Notes under the pieces: generated by a model | What the model saw: the letters and a program-made list of their open reading frames with translations, nothing else | Told to the model about the DNA's origin: nothing | Databases searched by the model: none | Translations under genes and position numbers: made by a program | Shown: positions 18,939 through 27,021 of the stretch, one piece after another | Numbering within the stretch: the stretch's first letter is position 1 | Layout: each line of letters begins with the position of its first letter | Source: GCA-2705995 sp965661625 | GTDB lineage: Bacteria > Bacteroidota > Bacteroidia > Flavobacteriales_G > Salibacteraceae | DNA length: 64,000 bases | Assembly (NCBI GenBank): GCA_965661625.1 | Contig: CBFIEM010000009.1 | Coordinates: 87,135 to 151,134, forward strand | Direction: 5' to 3'

Positions 18939-19439
18939 TTACGACTTACTTTTTCCTTTTTTGGCAGTTTTAGGCTCAGCTTTCTTTTGCTTTGCTGGGG
19001 CCTTTTTTTTCGCAGCAGGAGTCTTTTTAGCTGCAGGCTTTTCTTCAACAACTTCTTCTTCGGGCTTAAATCCTTGAGCAACTAACACATTATACCATTT
19101 AAAAAGCTTCTTAAGGTCAGAAGTATAAACTCGCTCCTGATCAAAATCGGGAAATGCTTTTAGCAAGCGATCACGCAACTCATTTCCAGAAGCATTCGCA
19201 TCAATCGAAGATGATCCCTCTTCTAACTTATAGATCATCCCAAATACTTCTCCGAGTGGAACATCTCCTTCGAGCCCATAAATACTGATGTCTTCTAGGG
19301 CACTTACTTTGTTGGTAGAGTGCGCAGGAAAGCGTTTTCCATCCTCAAGTGATTCAACAACAATTCCGTTTTTCATTTGTCCAACCATTTTGTACAAACC
19401 GGATTTTCCTGAAATTGATAGAATGCCTGTTAAGTTCAT
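18939..19439 (-). CDS. DUF5606 protein with lysine/alanine-rich tail
   Basis: This is a 166-residue cytoplasmic protein of unknown function. The N-terminal half (LTGILSISGKSGLYKMVGQ, GIVVESLEDGKRFPA, ISIYGLEGDVPLGEVF) matches what I know of the Bacteroidota DUF5606 family. A helical middle segment follows (LRDRLLKAFPDFDQERVY, LKKLFKWYNVLVAQGF). From about residue 125 the chain is low complexity, with repeated AAKKTPAAKKKAPAKQKK-type sequence like a histone H1 tail. The tail suggests nucleic-acid or ribosome contact, which is inference only. A TACTTTTG box lies at 19467-19460 on the minus strand. The gene is single and converges tail-to-tail with murB. Confidence 0.8.
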   Translation of the reverse strand: MNLTGILSISGKSGLYKMVGQMKNGIVVESLEDGKRFPAHSTNKVSALEDISIYGLEGDVPLGEVFGMIYKLEEGSSSIDANASGNELRDRLLKAFPDFDQERVYTSDLKKLFKWYNVLVAQGFKPEEEVVEEKPAAKKTPAAKKKAPAKQKKAEPKTAKKGKSKS

Positions 19440-19459
19440 GTGTTCGCTTTTAAGGTGTC

Positions 19460-19467
19460 CAAAAGTA
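19460..19467 (-). promoter_or_regulatory. Candidate -7 box for the DUF5606 gene
   Basis: TACTTTTG on the minus strand fits TAnnTTTG and ends 20 bases before the ATG. A TTG lies 25 bases further upstream, slightly beyond the usual 17-23 spacing. Confidence 0.45.
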
Positions 19468-19484
19468 GTAAATAGATGTTGGAA

Positions 19485-22244
19485 TTAATGTGCAACAATT
19501 AGTCTTTGACTTTGCTTACCAAATTTTGTTGAGGATGTTAAAATATAAACGCCATTATTTAACTCACTTGTGTTCAATTCAACAATGCTACAAGCACTAC
19601 AGTTTTTAGTCAATAAAAGTTGTCCTGTCATTGAATGTAATTGAATATTTCGCTCGTGATGATCTGGAAAAACAAGGGTCGTTTTTTGAGATGTAGGATT
19701 TGGAAATATGAGTGGTTGGTTTACTTCAGTTGATTGGATACTTGAGGGTAATTCGCCATTGTAGCGAGCAAAAGCAGAGTCTGCAGCCTCCAAGAACTTT
19801 ACTTGATTACTAGCAGCAATAACCGCGAAGGTTGCAGTAGCGGTATCGTTGGGAGCTAAGTTACCCCAGTTTATAGCTACTACTTGACAAACATCATTTC
19901 CGTCAGCTGATCCCATTCCCGATTCGCCTCTAACATTGATGAGTGCGTTGTATTTTTCAATGCTGTTGAAACCGTCCCAAAGGTTTATTCCTCCGGCACC
20001 TCCATCAATGTTGTCCAATCCGTTTACATTATAACTGCTAGTGCCAAGTGCTTGAACCCCTGCGACGGGCGCATTCTGTAAAGGAGAGTACGTATACATA
20101 ACTTGCCTATTCAAATCTTGAGCTGTGCGGTTGGAATTAAAGCTCGCAATATCGAAATCTACGAATAGACCGATGTTAAGGTCATTTATGAATTGTCCTG
20201 AAGTATTGATTACTTCATATTCAAGTAAAAAGTAGTTCTGGTGCCCAGCATAATTGAACCCTACACTCTGCTGATTTACTGTAACCCCCAAGTGGTCGTT
20301 TAAACTTTGGGTGTCATCAAAAGATGCACGAGCAAGATGAACCGTATCCCCAACTGCAGGAACCAGAGTTGCACGCTGAACAGTTTGGAAATCATTTTCA
20401 AAAGTTGAAGTGCTGCTTCTAGCTTGATCTACAACAAATGTATTTGCTCCAACTTTTCCTCCAATCATAAGGCTCGATTCATACATGAGACTCGAAGACC
20501 CATTTAGGCTTAACCCTATTCCCATATTCTGTTCACGTGCATTATAGCCGATTAACCCTTTTGATGTTATGGTGCTAGCGAGTTCATTCGGTTCGATATT
20601 GATGTAGTCTGCTGCAATGATTGTCTCAATAAAATGATTAGTGTAATAGCTACCCGATTCGACTTCAATCCTCAATGTGACTTGTTCACTGAGAGGCGCA
20701 TTGTCGTTTACTCGAAAAGAAAATGGATTGGATAAATTATCTGTTTGAGTAAGTGATAAAATGTCACCTAAATTCACCTGATCGTTGAGTAGTTGAATTC
20801 CGGTGCCTGCTTCAATAAATAGGCGAGCAACTGAATTCGGTGCGTCATTGAGGTAATTGGTGAATTTCGCCGTCATGTAAATCGTATCACCTTCTACTGG
20901 AACATTATCATTGTTATCAGTAAGTACAATATCAGAAAGTACAATTCCTGGATTAATAATGTTGCCAGACAACGCATTCAGCAGATTTAACCTGCCTGAA
21001 CCGATTTGATTAACAAGGGTAGCATTGTTTCCAGCAGTCGAAATATCATCTGCGGTGGTTTTTATGCGCTCCGCGATCTGCATTGCTGATAATCCAGGAT
21101 ACTCTGCTCTTACAATGGCAGCAGCTCCTGCAACTACTGGACTTGCCATTGAAGTACCGTTTTTATTTCCATAACCACCGCCATCAACCGTGTTGTAGAT
21201 GCCAGCTCCTGGAGCCATAATATCTACCCAAAAACCGAAATTACTAAAGCTCGACTTCGCATCGTCGCTGTTCACGGACCCTACCGCTAGGCAATAATCA
21301 TACGCCGCGGGGTAGAACGGTTGATTGGTATTGCTATTCCCAGCAGCAGCGACCACCAATGCGTCTTTATTTACAACAGCATATTCGATAACATCTTGAG
21401 CAAATGAAGAAATGCTATTACCTCCCCAACTGCAATTGATGATATCAGCACCTTGATCAGCGGCATATACTATGCCTTCATACCCGTGAGTAATTGCCCT
21501 GTTCTCACCAACACGAACTGTCATAAAACGCGTGTCAAACCCAACGCCTGCAACCCCTGTTGTGTTGTTTGTAGTGGCTGCAGCTATTCCCGCAACATGA
21601 ACACCATGTTCTGATAGCGTTGCTTGTAAATCATGGTTGTTTTCAACAAAGTTCCACCCATTGTAATCGTCGATATACCCGTTTTGATCATCATCAATAC
21701 CATTGATTGGATCATTAGAATTGGTATACATATTAGCAATAAGGTCAGGGTGGTCTAAATCTGTACCTGTATCAATAATTGCAATTACTCGTGCGGCAGA
21801 ACCTGTGTTAATATCCCATGCTTGTAGGGCTTTTATTTGATTCAAATAGGGCTGATTGTTGAGGTTGGTGTCAGATGGGGTTAAGGAAGTGTAAAGTATC
21901 GGCTTAAATTCACAATACGCAATGATGGAGCTTTGATTTAATCGCTTGACTAAGCGAGCCGCAATTTTTTCTGATGGTGATGTTATCGTGTAAATACAGG
22001 AAAGGTCTGCACCAATCTTGTCATTCTGCCTTGTAACAGTAATTTGGTGGTTGGGAAAGGTTTTTTCAATTCTTGAATCAGATGCTAAAAGGGTATTCTT
22101 GATGAAGTCATCATTGATGCCATCTGAAGTACATCGGGATTGATATGCTTCTTTGACTTTAAGTACCAAACGGTTCTTTGCTGACTCTTGGGCATTTCCT
22201 ATCAACGCCAAAATGAGAGTTATGGATAGTATGAGGTATTTCAT
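19485..22244 (-). CDS. Secreted subtilisin-like serine protease with T9SS sorting domain
   Basis: This 919-residue exported S8 peptidase has a signal peptide (MKYLILSITLILALIGNA, then QES) and a pro-region to about residue 130. The catalytic triad is Asp in IAIIDTGTDLDHPDL, His in SEHGVHVAGIAA and Ser in GTSMASPVVAGAAA. An Asp-rich insertion (NGIDDDQNGYIDDYNG) probably binds calcium. The middle and C-terminal beta regions are large. The last ~80 residues (PLIFPNPTSQKTTLVF through NNGVYILTSS and SQRLIVAH) form a type A T9SS C-terminal domain, so it should be secreted to the surface or medium. Its start overlaps the upstream nuclease-like gene by ATGA. Substrate unknown. Confidence 0.93.
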   Translation of the reverse strand: MKYLILSITLILALIGNAQESAKNRLVLKVKEAYQSRCTSDGINDDFIKNTLLASDSRIEKTFPNHQITVTRQNDKIGADLSCIYTITSPSEKIAARLVKRLNQSSIIAYCEFKPILYTSLTPSDTNLNNQPYLNQIKALQAWDINTGSAARVIAIIDTGTDLDHPDLIANMYTNSNDPINGIDDDQNGYIDDYNGWNFVENNHDLQATLSEHGVHVAGIAAATTNNTTGVAGVGFDTRFMTVRVGENRAITHGYEGIVYAADQGADIINCSWGGNSISSFAQDVIEYAVVNKDALVVAAAGNSNTNQPFYPAAYDYCLAVGSVNSDDAKSSFSNFGFWVDIMAPGAGIYNTVDGGGYGNKNGTSMASPVVAGAAAIVRAEYPGLSAMQIAERIKTTADDISTAGNNATLVNQIGSGRLNLLNALSGNIINPGIVLSDIVLTDNNDNVPVEGDTIYMTAKFTNYLNDAPNSVARLFIEAGTGIQLLNDQVNLGDILSLTQTDNLSNPFSFRVNDNAPLSEQVTLRIEVESGSYYTNHFIETIIAADYINIEPNELASTITSKGLIGYNAREQNMGIGLSLNGSSSLMYESSLMIGGKVGANTFVVDQARSSTSTFENDFQTVQRATLVPAVGDTVHLARASFDDTQSLNDHLGVTVNQQSVGFNYAGHQNYFLLEYEVINTSGQFINDLNIGLFVDFDIASFNSNRTAQDLNRQVMYTYSPLQNAPVAGVQALGTSSYNVNGLDNIDGGAGGINLWDGFNSIEKYNALINVRGESGMGSADGNDVCQVVAINWGNLAPNDTATATFAVIAASNQVKFLEAADSAFARYNGELPSSIQSTEVNQPLIFPNPTSQKTTLVFPDHHERNIQLHSMTGQLLLTKNCSACSIVELNTSELNNGVYILTSSTKFGKQSQRLIVAH

Positions 22245-22693
22245 GTGAGTGATTTAAAGGCGGGAATTTCATTTTTAAACACAACCTGCTTAGTTTCCAC
22301 ATCAACTAAACAGCAGAAGTGGTTTATGCCGTTGGTAATTACTAAGTAAGGAACTTTGAACACAAGGTTATAACGTGCTATTTGATCAAAGGTTGACTGG
22401 TTTAGCGCTACTTGAGGAGCCTTACATTCAACCATGAGCAATGGATTTCCTTCCAAATCATGGCAGAGTATATCTGCACGTTTTTGCATTGAATTTAACG
22501 TTAATCCTACCTCTATTTTCATGAGTGAAAAAGGATATCCTAAGTCGTTATTAAGGAAATGAATGAAGTGTTGACGCACCCATTCCTCAGGATTATTGGC
22601 TACCCACTTTTTTCGCACTTCATCAAGAATGAACAGCTTTCCGCCTTCTTGCTTTGTTGATAAGTTAAAGTCTGGTAAATTCAATTGTTGCAT
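22241..22693 (-). CDS. Small type I restriction R-subunit N-terminal-like nuclease domain protein (orphan)
   Basis: This 150-residue cytoplasmic protein resembles the HsdR N-terminal (HSDR_N_2) domain. The PD-(D/E)XK pattern is visible as QKRADILCHD (Asp) and LLMVECKAP (E-x-K), followed by STFDQIARYNLVFKVPYLVITNG. The ATG at 22693 (MQQLNLPDFNLS) is chosen because homologues begin this way and a TAGTTTTG box sits just ahead. The longer start at 22825 would run through the AMP nucleosidase promoter and coding start. No helicase, methylase or specificity gene is near, so it is not part of a normal type I system. It is coupled by ATGA to the subtilase. Biological role unknown. Confidence 0.8.
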   Translation of the reverse strand: MQQLNLPDFNLSTKQEGGKLFILDEVRKKWVANNPEEWVRQHFIHFLNNDLGYPFSLMKIEVGLTLNSMQKRADILCHDLEGNPLLMVECKAPQVALNQSTFDQIARYNLVFKVPYLVITNGINHFCCLVDVETKQVVFKNEIPAFKSLT

Positions 22694-22719
22694 TATTACA
22701 AAACTACATCGTATATTTT
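22688..22719 (+). promoter_or_regulatory. Candidate promoter for AMP nucleosidase
   Basis: TTG at 22688-22690, a 21-base spacer and TATATTTT at 22712-22719 match the consensus except for the last base. The ATG follows 5 bases later, so the transcript would be leaderless or nearly so. Confidence 0.4.
22699..22706 (-). promoter_or_regulatory. Candidate -7 box for the HsdR_N-like gene
   Basis: TAGTTTTG on the minus strand fits TAnnTTTG and ends 5 bases before ATG 22693. It interleaves with the opposite-strand promoter in a 31-base divergent gap. Confidence 0.4.
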
Positions 22720-22724
22720 CGATT

Positions 22725-23498
22725 ATGAACACAAAAGAAGAGATCGTATCAAATTGGTTACCGAGGTACACGGGTACCCCAGTAGACGGTTTTGGTGAGT
22801 ACATATTGCTAACAAACTTTGACAACTATGTAGAAGAGTTTGCTGAAATCATGAAAGTTGAGGTTCAAGGAAAAGGTAAAGCTATGCCTAACGCTACGAG
22901 CAATGATATTTCAATAATCAATTTCAGCATGGGAAGTCCAAATGCTGCGACCATTATGGACCTGCTTTCAGCAAGGAAACCGAAAGCTGTTTTGTTTTTG
23001 GGAAAATGCGGAGGCTTGAAGAAAAAAAATAAAATAGGTGATTTTATTCTGCCATTGGCTGGAATTCGGGGAGAAGGGACCTCCAATGATTATTTTCCAC
23101 CAGAAGTTCCTGCGCTACCTGCGTTTACGCTACAACGAGCAGTTTCTCATACAGTTAGGGAGTACAATACGGATTACTGGACAGGGACTGTTTACACAAC
23201 AAATAGAAGGGTGTGGGAGCATGATAAGTCGTTCAAGAATTACCTGAGAGATATCAGGGCGATGGCTATAGACATGGAAACCGCTACCGTTTTTTCAGTA
23301 GGGTTTTTCAACCAGATTCCAACTGGAGCTTTACTTTTGGTTTCCGATCAACCAATGATTCCGGCCGGAGTTAAAACTGCCAATAGTGACGCCAAAGTAA
23401 CAAAGTCATTTGTTGAGAAGCATGTTAGAATTGGCATTGACTCATTGATGGAGATTAAAAACGAAGGCCGGTCAGTAAGGCACTTGAAATTTGATTAA
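22725..23498 (+). CDS. amn: AMP nucleosidase
   Basis: It is predicted to hydrolyse AMP to adenine and ribose 5-phosphate, adjusting the adenylate pool. It is 257 residues long, the short Bacteroidota form without the N-terminal domain of E. coli Amn. The PNP/UDP phosphorylase fold shows as NFSMGSPNAATIMDLL, AVLFLGKCGGL and the purine-site AMAIDMETATVFSVGF. A LLLVSDQPMIPAGVK loop supplies the usual Asp region. ATG 22725 is used because upstream in-frame sequence overlaps the divergent gene. Its stop abuts the holA ATG (TAAATG). Other nucleoside phosphorylases are possible, but the overall match favours AMP nucleosidase. Confidence 0.88.
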   Translation: MNTKEEIVSNWLPRYTGTPVDGFGEYILLTNFDNYVEEFAEIMKVEVQGKGKAMPNATSNDISIINFSMGSPNAATIMDLLSARKPKAVLFLGKCGGLKKKNKIGDFILPLAGIRGEGTSNDYFPPEVPALPAFTLQRAVSHTVREYNTDYWTGTVYTTNRRVWEHDKSFKNYLRDIRAMAIDMETATVFSVGFFNQIPTGALLLVSDQPMIPAGVKTANSDAKVTKSFVEKHVRIGIDSLMEIKNEGRSVRHLKFD

Positions 23499-24503
23499 AT
23501 GACATTCGAACAACTGTATGACTCACTCAAGAAACGTGATTTCGCACCAGTTTACTTACTGCATGGTGAGGAGGAGTATTTCATAGATCGCATATCGAAG
23601 TACATTGAGGAACAAGTGCTTTCAGAAGATGAACGAGGGTTTAATCAAACCGTTCTTTATGGAAGAGACACGACGGCTGACGAGGTGCTAGAGACGGCAA
23701 AGCGCTTTCCAATGATGTCGGAATTCCAGGTTGTTATCGTGAAAGAGGCTCAGCAACTGAAAGGAATGGAGGCATTTGAGAGTTACTTTGCTCAACCTAT
23801 GTCTACTACTATTTTAGTGTTAGTTCATAAACACAAAAAAGTAGATAGTAGAAAGAAATGGGTTAAGGCAATGGGCAAGAATTGCGTAAAGTTCGAGTCG
23901 GGAAGGATGAATCCTAATCAAGTTGCGCAATGGGCAGCAAGCTACCTAAAGCACCATAATTTGACAATGTCGCACAAGGCTTCAGTTTTAATCGGTGACC
24001 ACCTGGGCAGTAATTTGCCTCGTGTTGTGAATGAGCTTGAAAAGCTAATTCTAAATGTTCCTGCAGGTACAGAAGTGTCAGATCAACATATTCACGACTA
24101 CGTTGGAATCCACAAGGATTTTAATATGTTCGAGTTTCAAAAAGCTATTGGCTTGAAGCAAAAAAAGCGAGCTTTTCAAATAGCCACATTCTTCGCTGAT
24201 AATGAGAAAGACTTTCCGATTCAAATGTTGGTGATTATTCTGAATTCGTATTTTCAAAAAATCCTCACGTACCATTTTACAAAGCCGGTTGATCGCAATC
24301 AAGATCGCTTAAGAACCATTCTTAAGGTTCCTCCTTTTGCAGTGAGCGAATACAGACAAGCAGCAGCTAACTACACAGGCAAACAAGTAGTTCGAAATAT
24401 TTCTTTGTTGCGTGATTTCGATGTTCAAAGTAAGGGGGTGGGCACTGCTTCAAGGATGAGTAATAACCGATTAAAAGAGCTTGTGCTTAGACTAATGGCA
24501 TGA
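23499..24503 (+). CDS. holA: DNA polymerase III subunit delta
   Basis: This is the clamp-loader subunit that opens the beta sliding clamp. At 334 residues it has the usual length. The N-terminal AAA-like domain begins YDSLKKRDFAPVYLLHGEEEYFIDRI, the family hallmark (PVYLLHGxExxxID). SEFQVVIVKEAQQLKGMEAFESY follows, then NLPRVVNELEKLILNV, and the C-terminal collar includes NNRLKELVLRLM. It follows AMP nucleosidase with no spacer, so expression is coupled although the functions are unrelated. Confidence 0.95.
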   Translation: MTFEQLYDSLKKRDFAPVYLLHGEEEYFIDRISKYIEEQVLSEDERGFNQTVLYGRDTTADEVLETAKRFPMMSEFQVVIVKEAQQLKGMEAFESYFAQPMSTTILVLVHKHKKVDSRKKWVKAMGKNCVKFESGRMNPNQVAQWAASYLKHHNLTMSHKASVLIGDHLGSNLPRVVNELEKLILNVPAGTEVSDQHIHDYVGIHKDFNMFEFQKAIGLKQKKRAFQIATFFADNEKDFPIQMLVIILNSYFQKILTYHFTKPVDRNQDRLRTILKVPPFAVSEYRQAAANYTGKQVVRNISLLRDFDVQSKGVGTASRMSNNRLKELVLRLMA

Positions 24504-24586
24504 TGGGTTGAGTCACTGCGTAAGTACTTCTGGTGGAATTGAGTTTTGAATGGCAGATTCGATGTTCTTTTCTTTGCTGAATTCAT

Positions 24587-24594
24587 TACATTTG
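24587..24594 (+). promoter_or_regulatory. Candidate -7 box for the TonB-dependent receptor gene
   Basis: TACATTTG fits TAnnTTTG, 19 bases before the ATG at 24614. No TTG at proper spacing, so weak support. Confidence 0.35.
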
Positions 24595-24613
24595 GCGTTC
24601 TCAATTTGAACTT

Positions 24614-26926
24614 ATGGCACATCGTATCTCACTTACCCTAAGCTTAGTTTTAGGTATGCTTAGCTTTTCTTTTGCTCAAACGGGATCTATTCGTGGATTT
24701 GTTTACAGCGGAGAGAGTAGTGAGCCCATGATTTTTACAAATGTTTTTCTTGAGGGAACGAATTATGGCGCTGTAACTGATGTAAACGGATACTTCTTAA
24801 TCAGTAAAGTTCCGTTGGGCTCATACAAACTCGCGGCCACCACCATGGGGTTTGATACAGCCAACGTTACCCTCGAACTTGTTCGAGATAATCAGATTTT
24901 GACACGTAAACTTGTTATCAACAAACGCGCTGTTCAGCTCAAGGCAGTTAATATCTCTGCCAAAATGCAAGAGCGCCAAACAAAGCCTAAGGTTTCGGAA
25001 ATTACCTTAACCCCCAAAGACATTGCGCGGATCCCTGCGATTGGAGGTGAGAAGGATTTGGTTACTGGAATTACAACTATGCCTGGGTTTATCCTTACCG
25101 GTGATCAAGGTGGACAATTGTATGTGCGGGGTGGATCTCCCGTCCAAAATAAGGTGTTAATGGACGGAATGATCATTTATGCTCCGTTTCATACCATCGG
25201 GCTATTTTCAGTTTTCGATCTTGACATTATTCGAAACACTGACATTTACACGGGAGGATATAATGCTGAATATGGTGGTCGTATCTCTTCTGTAATGGAT
25301 ATTACCACACGGGATGGAAATAAAAAACGTCTTGCAGGTAGGGTAGGGGCAACAACCATGGGGGCACGCATGCTCTTAGAAGGTCCTTTGAAAAAATCGA
25401 AAGAGCCAGGGGGTGCATCGTCTTCATTTATTCTTTCTGCAAAGCAGAATTACCTAGAGCAGAGTCAGGATATTTTTTACGATTACATCGACAATGATTT
25501 GCCGTTTAACTTTACAGACCTTTACGGTAAGTTATCGTTCAATGGCTCAAATGGGAGTAAATTTAATGTGTTCGGATTCAACTATCAAGATGATGTAAAC
25601 TATACCCTTACTGACTTGGATTGGCAAAGTGTAGGAGCAGGAGCCAACTTTGTTTTAGTTCCTCAAGGGACACCTGTACTAGTTGAGGGTAATTTTGCCT
25701 ACTCCCGCTATGATATTCAATTAATTGAAGCTAACAGAAGAAGGAATTCGGGAATTAATGGATTCAACGCTGGGTTAGACTTCACTTACTTCATAGGGGA
25801 TGATGAAATCAAATATGGAGCAGAATTAATAGGTTTCAGCACTGATTTTAGCTATTTGAATGCCTTAGACCGTAAAATTGAACAAAACCAAAACACCACC
25901 GAAGTAGCGGGGTATTTAAAGTATAGACTTAATAAGAAGAGTCTAATCGTAGAACCAAGTTTTAGAGCTCATTATTATGCTTCATTAAATGAGCTTTCAC
26001 TGGAACCAAGGCTGCGGGCAAAATACAATGTGTCTGATATGTTCAGGCTAAAAATGGCAGGTGGACTTTATTCGCAGAATTTGATTTCGGCTAACAGTGA
26101 TAGGGATGTAGTAAACTTGTTTAACGGGTTTTTAGCTGGGCCTGAGAACATTCAGAAATCATTTACCCAAGAAGATGGAAGCGTGAGGTCAGTAGACCAT
26201 AGTCTTCAGAAAGCTTGGCATGCTGTTTTTGGTGTGGAATATGATCTTTCTTCAAAAATGGGAATCAATGTTGAAGGTTATTACAAGCGATTTACACAGT
26301 TGTCTACCCTGAATAGAAATAAACTGTATGAGGATACACCTGAAAATGCGGACCAACCAGATGCATTGAAAAAAGATTTCATTTTAGAGGAAGGAGAAGC
26401 TTATGGGGTGGACATGACATTTAGCTATTCAAATAAGCGCTTATATTTCTGGTTTGTTTATTCCATTGCTTATGTTGATCGTTGGGATGGAGTAATTACT
26501 TATAACCCCGTATTTGACAGGAGACACAATATCAATGTAGTATCTTCTTATACATTCGGGAAGAACTTAGATTGGCAGGTATCAGCCAGGTGGAACTTTG
26601 GTTCCGGATTTCCATTTACACAGACTCAAGGGTTTAGAGAGAATTTCACCTTTCAAGATGGCATAGGTACCGATTACGTTACTGGAAATGGAGACTTAGG
26701 GGTTGAATATGGTCAAATTAACGATGGCCGTCTTCCAGCATATCACCGATTAGACTTTAATATCCGGAAGTCGATTTCAATTTCTGTCAATTCTATTCTT
26801 GAAATGAACGCGGGTGTAACGAACGCTTATAATCGGGAGAATGTGTTTTATTTCGATCGGGTGAATTTTGAGCGTGTGAATCAACTTCCTATCATGCCTA
26901 GTTTTGGTGCGAGTTTAACATTCTAA
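24614..26926 (+). CDS. TonB-dependent outer-membrane receptor with carboxypeptidase-regulatory-like domain
   Basis: This 770-residue receptor has a signal peptide (MAHRISLTLSLVLGMLSFSFA, then QTG). Residues 25-110 are a CarboxypepD_reg-like beta domain (GSIRGFVYSGESSEPMIFT, TDVNGYFLISKVPLGSYKL). A plug domain follows (PAIGGEKDLVTGITTMPGF, GGQLYVRGGSPVQNKVLMDG, YTGGYNAEYGGRISSVMDI), then a barrel of about 550 residues ending PIMPSFGASLTF with the expected terminal Phe. It would take up a large or scarce substrate using TonB energy. No SusD-like lipoprotein follows, so it is not a SusCD pair. Substrate unknown. Monocistronic by context, with a 110-base upstream gap. Confidence 0.93.
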   Translation: MAHRISLTLSLVLGMLSFSFAQTGSIRGFVYSGESSEPMIFTNVFLEGTNYGAVTDVNGYFLISKVPLGSYKLAATTMGFDTANVTLELVRDNQILTRKLVINKRAVQLKAVNISAKMQERQTKPKVSEITLTPKDIARIPAIGGEKDLVTGITTMPGFILTGDQGGQLYVRGGSPVQNKVLMDGMIIYAPFHTIGLFSVFDLDIIRNTDIYTGGYNAEYGGRISSVMDITTRDGNKKRLAGRVGATTMGARMLLEGPLKKSKEPGGASSSFILSAKQNYLEQSQDIFYDYIDNDLPFNFTDLYGKLSFNGSNGSKFNVFGFNYQDDVNYTLTDLDWQSVGAGANFVLVPQGTPVLVEGNFAYSRYDIQLIEANRRRNSGINGFNAGLDFTYFIGDDEIKYGAELIGFSTDFSYLNALDRKIEQNQNTTEVAGYLKYRLNKKSLIVEPSFRAHYYASLNELSLEPRLRAKYNVSDMFRLKMAGGLYSQNLISANSDRDVVNLFNGFLAGPENIQKSFTQEDGSVRSVDHSLQKAWHAVFGVEYDLSSKMGINVEGYYKRFTQLSTLNRNKLYEDTPENADQPDALKKDFILEEGEAYGVDMTFSYSNKRLYFWFVYSIAYVDRWDGVITYNPVFDRRHNINVVSSYTFGKNLDWQVSARWNFGSGFPFTQTQGFRENFTFQDGIGTDYVTGNGDLGVEYGQINDGRLPAYHRLDFNIRKSISISVNSILEMNAGVTNAYNRENVFYFDRVNFERVNQLPIMPSFGASLTF

Positions 26927-26987
26927 GGCATTAAAAAAATATTCATTCTTTTCGTTCTAAACGCGCTAAGTGCCGCAGGATTTATTG

Positions 26988-26995
26988 TAGTTTTG
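26988..26995 (+). promoter_or_regulatory. Candidate -7 box for pyrG-yidC
   Basis: TAGTTTTG fits TAnnTTTG, 26 bases before the pyrG ATG at 27022. No TTG at proper spacing. Confidence 0.4.
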
Positions 26996-27021
26996 TTTCC
27001 CGTAATCAATACATCACATTG

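Noticed and set aside
22241..22693. Type I restriction-modification system
   Set aside because: Only the nuclease-like N-terminal domain is present. There is no helicase, methylase or specificity gene in the neighbourhood.
22694..22825. Longer start for the HsdR_N-like gene
   Set aside because: The extension overlaps the start of AMP nucleosidase and contains no conserved residues. ATG 22693 has a -7 box close ahead.
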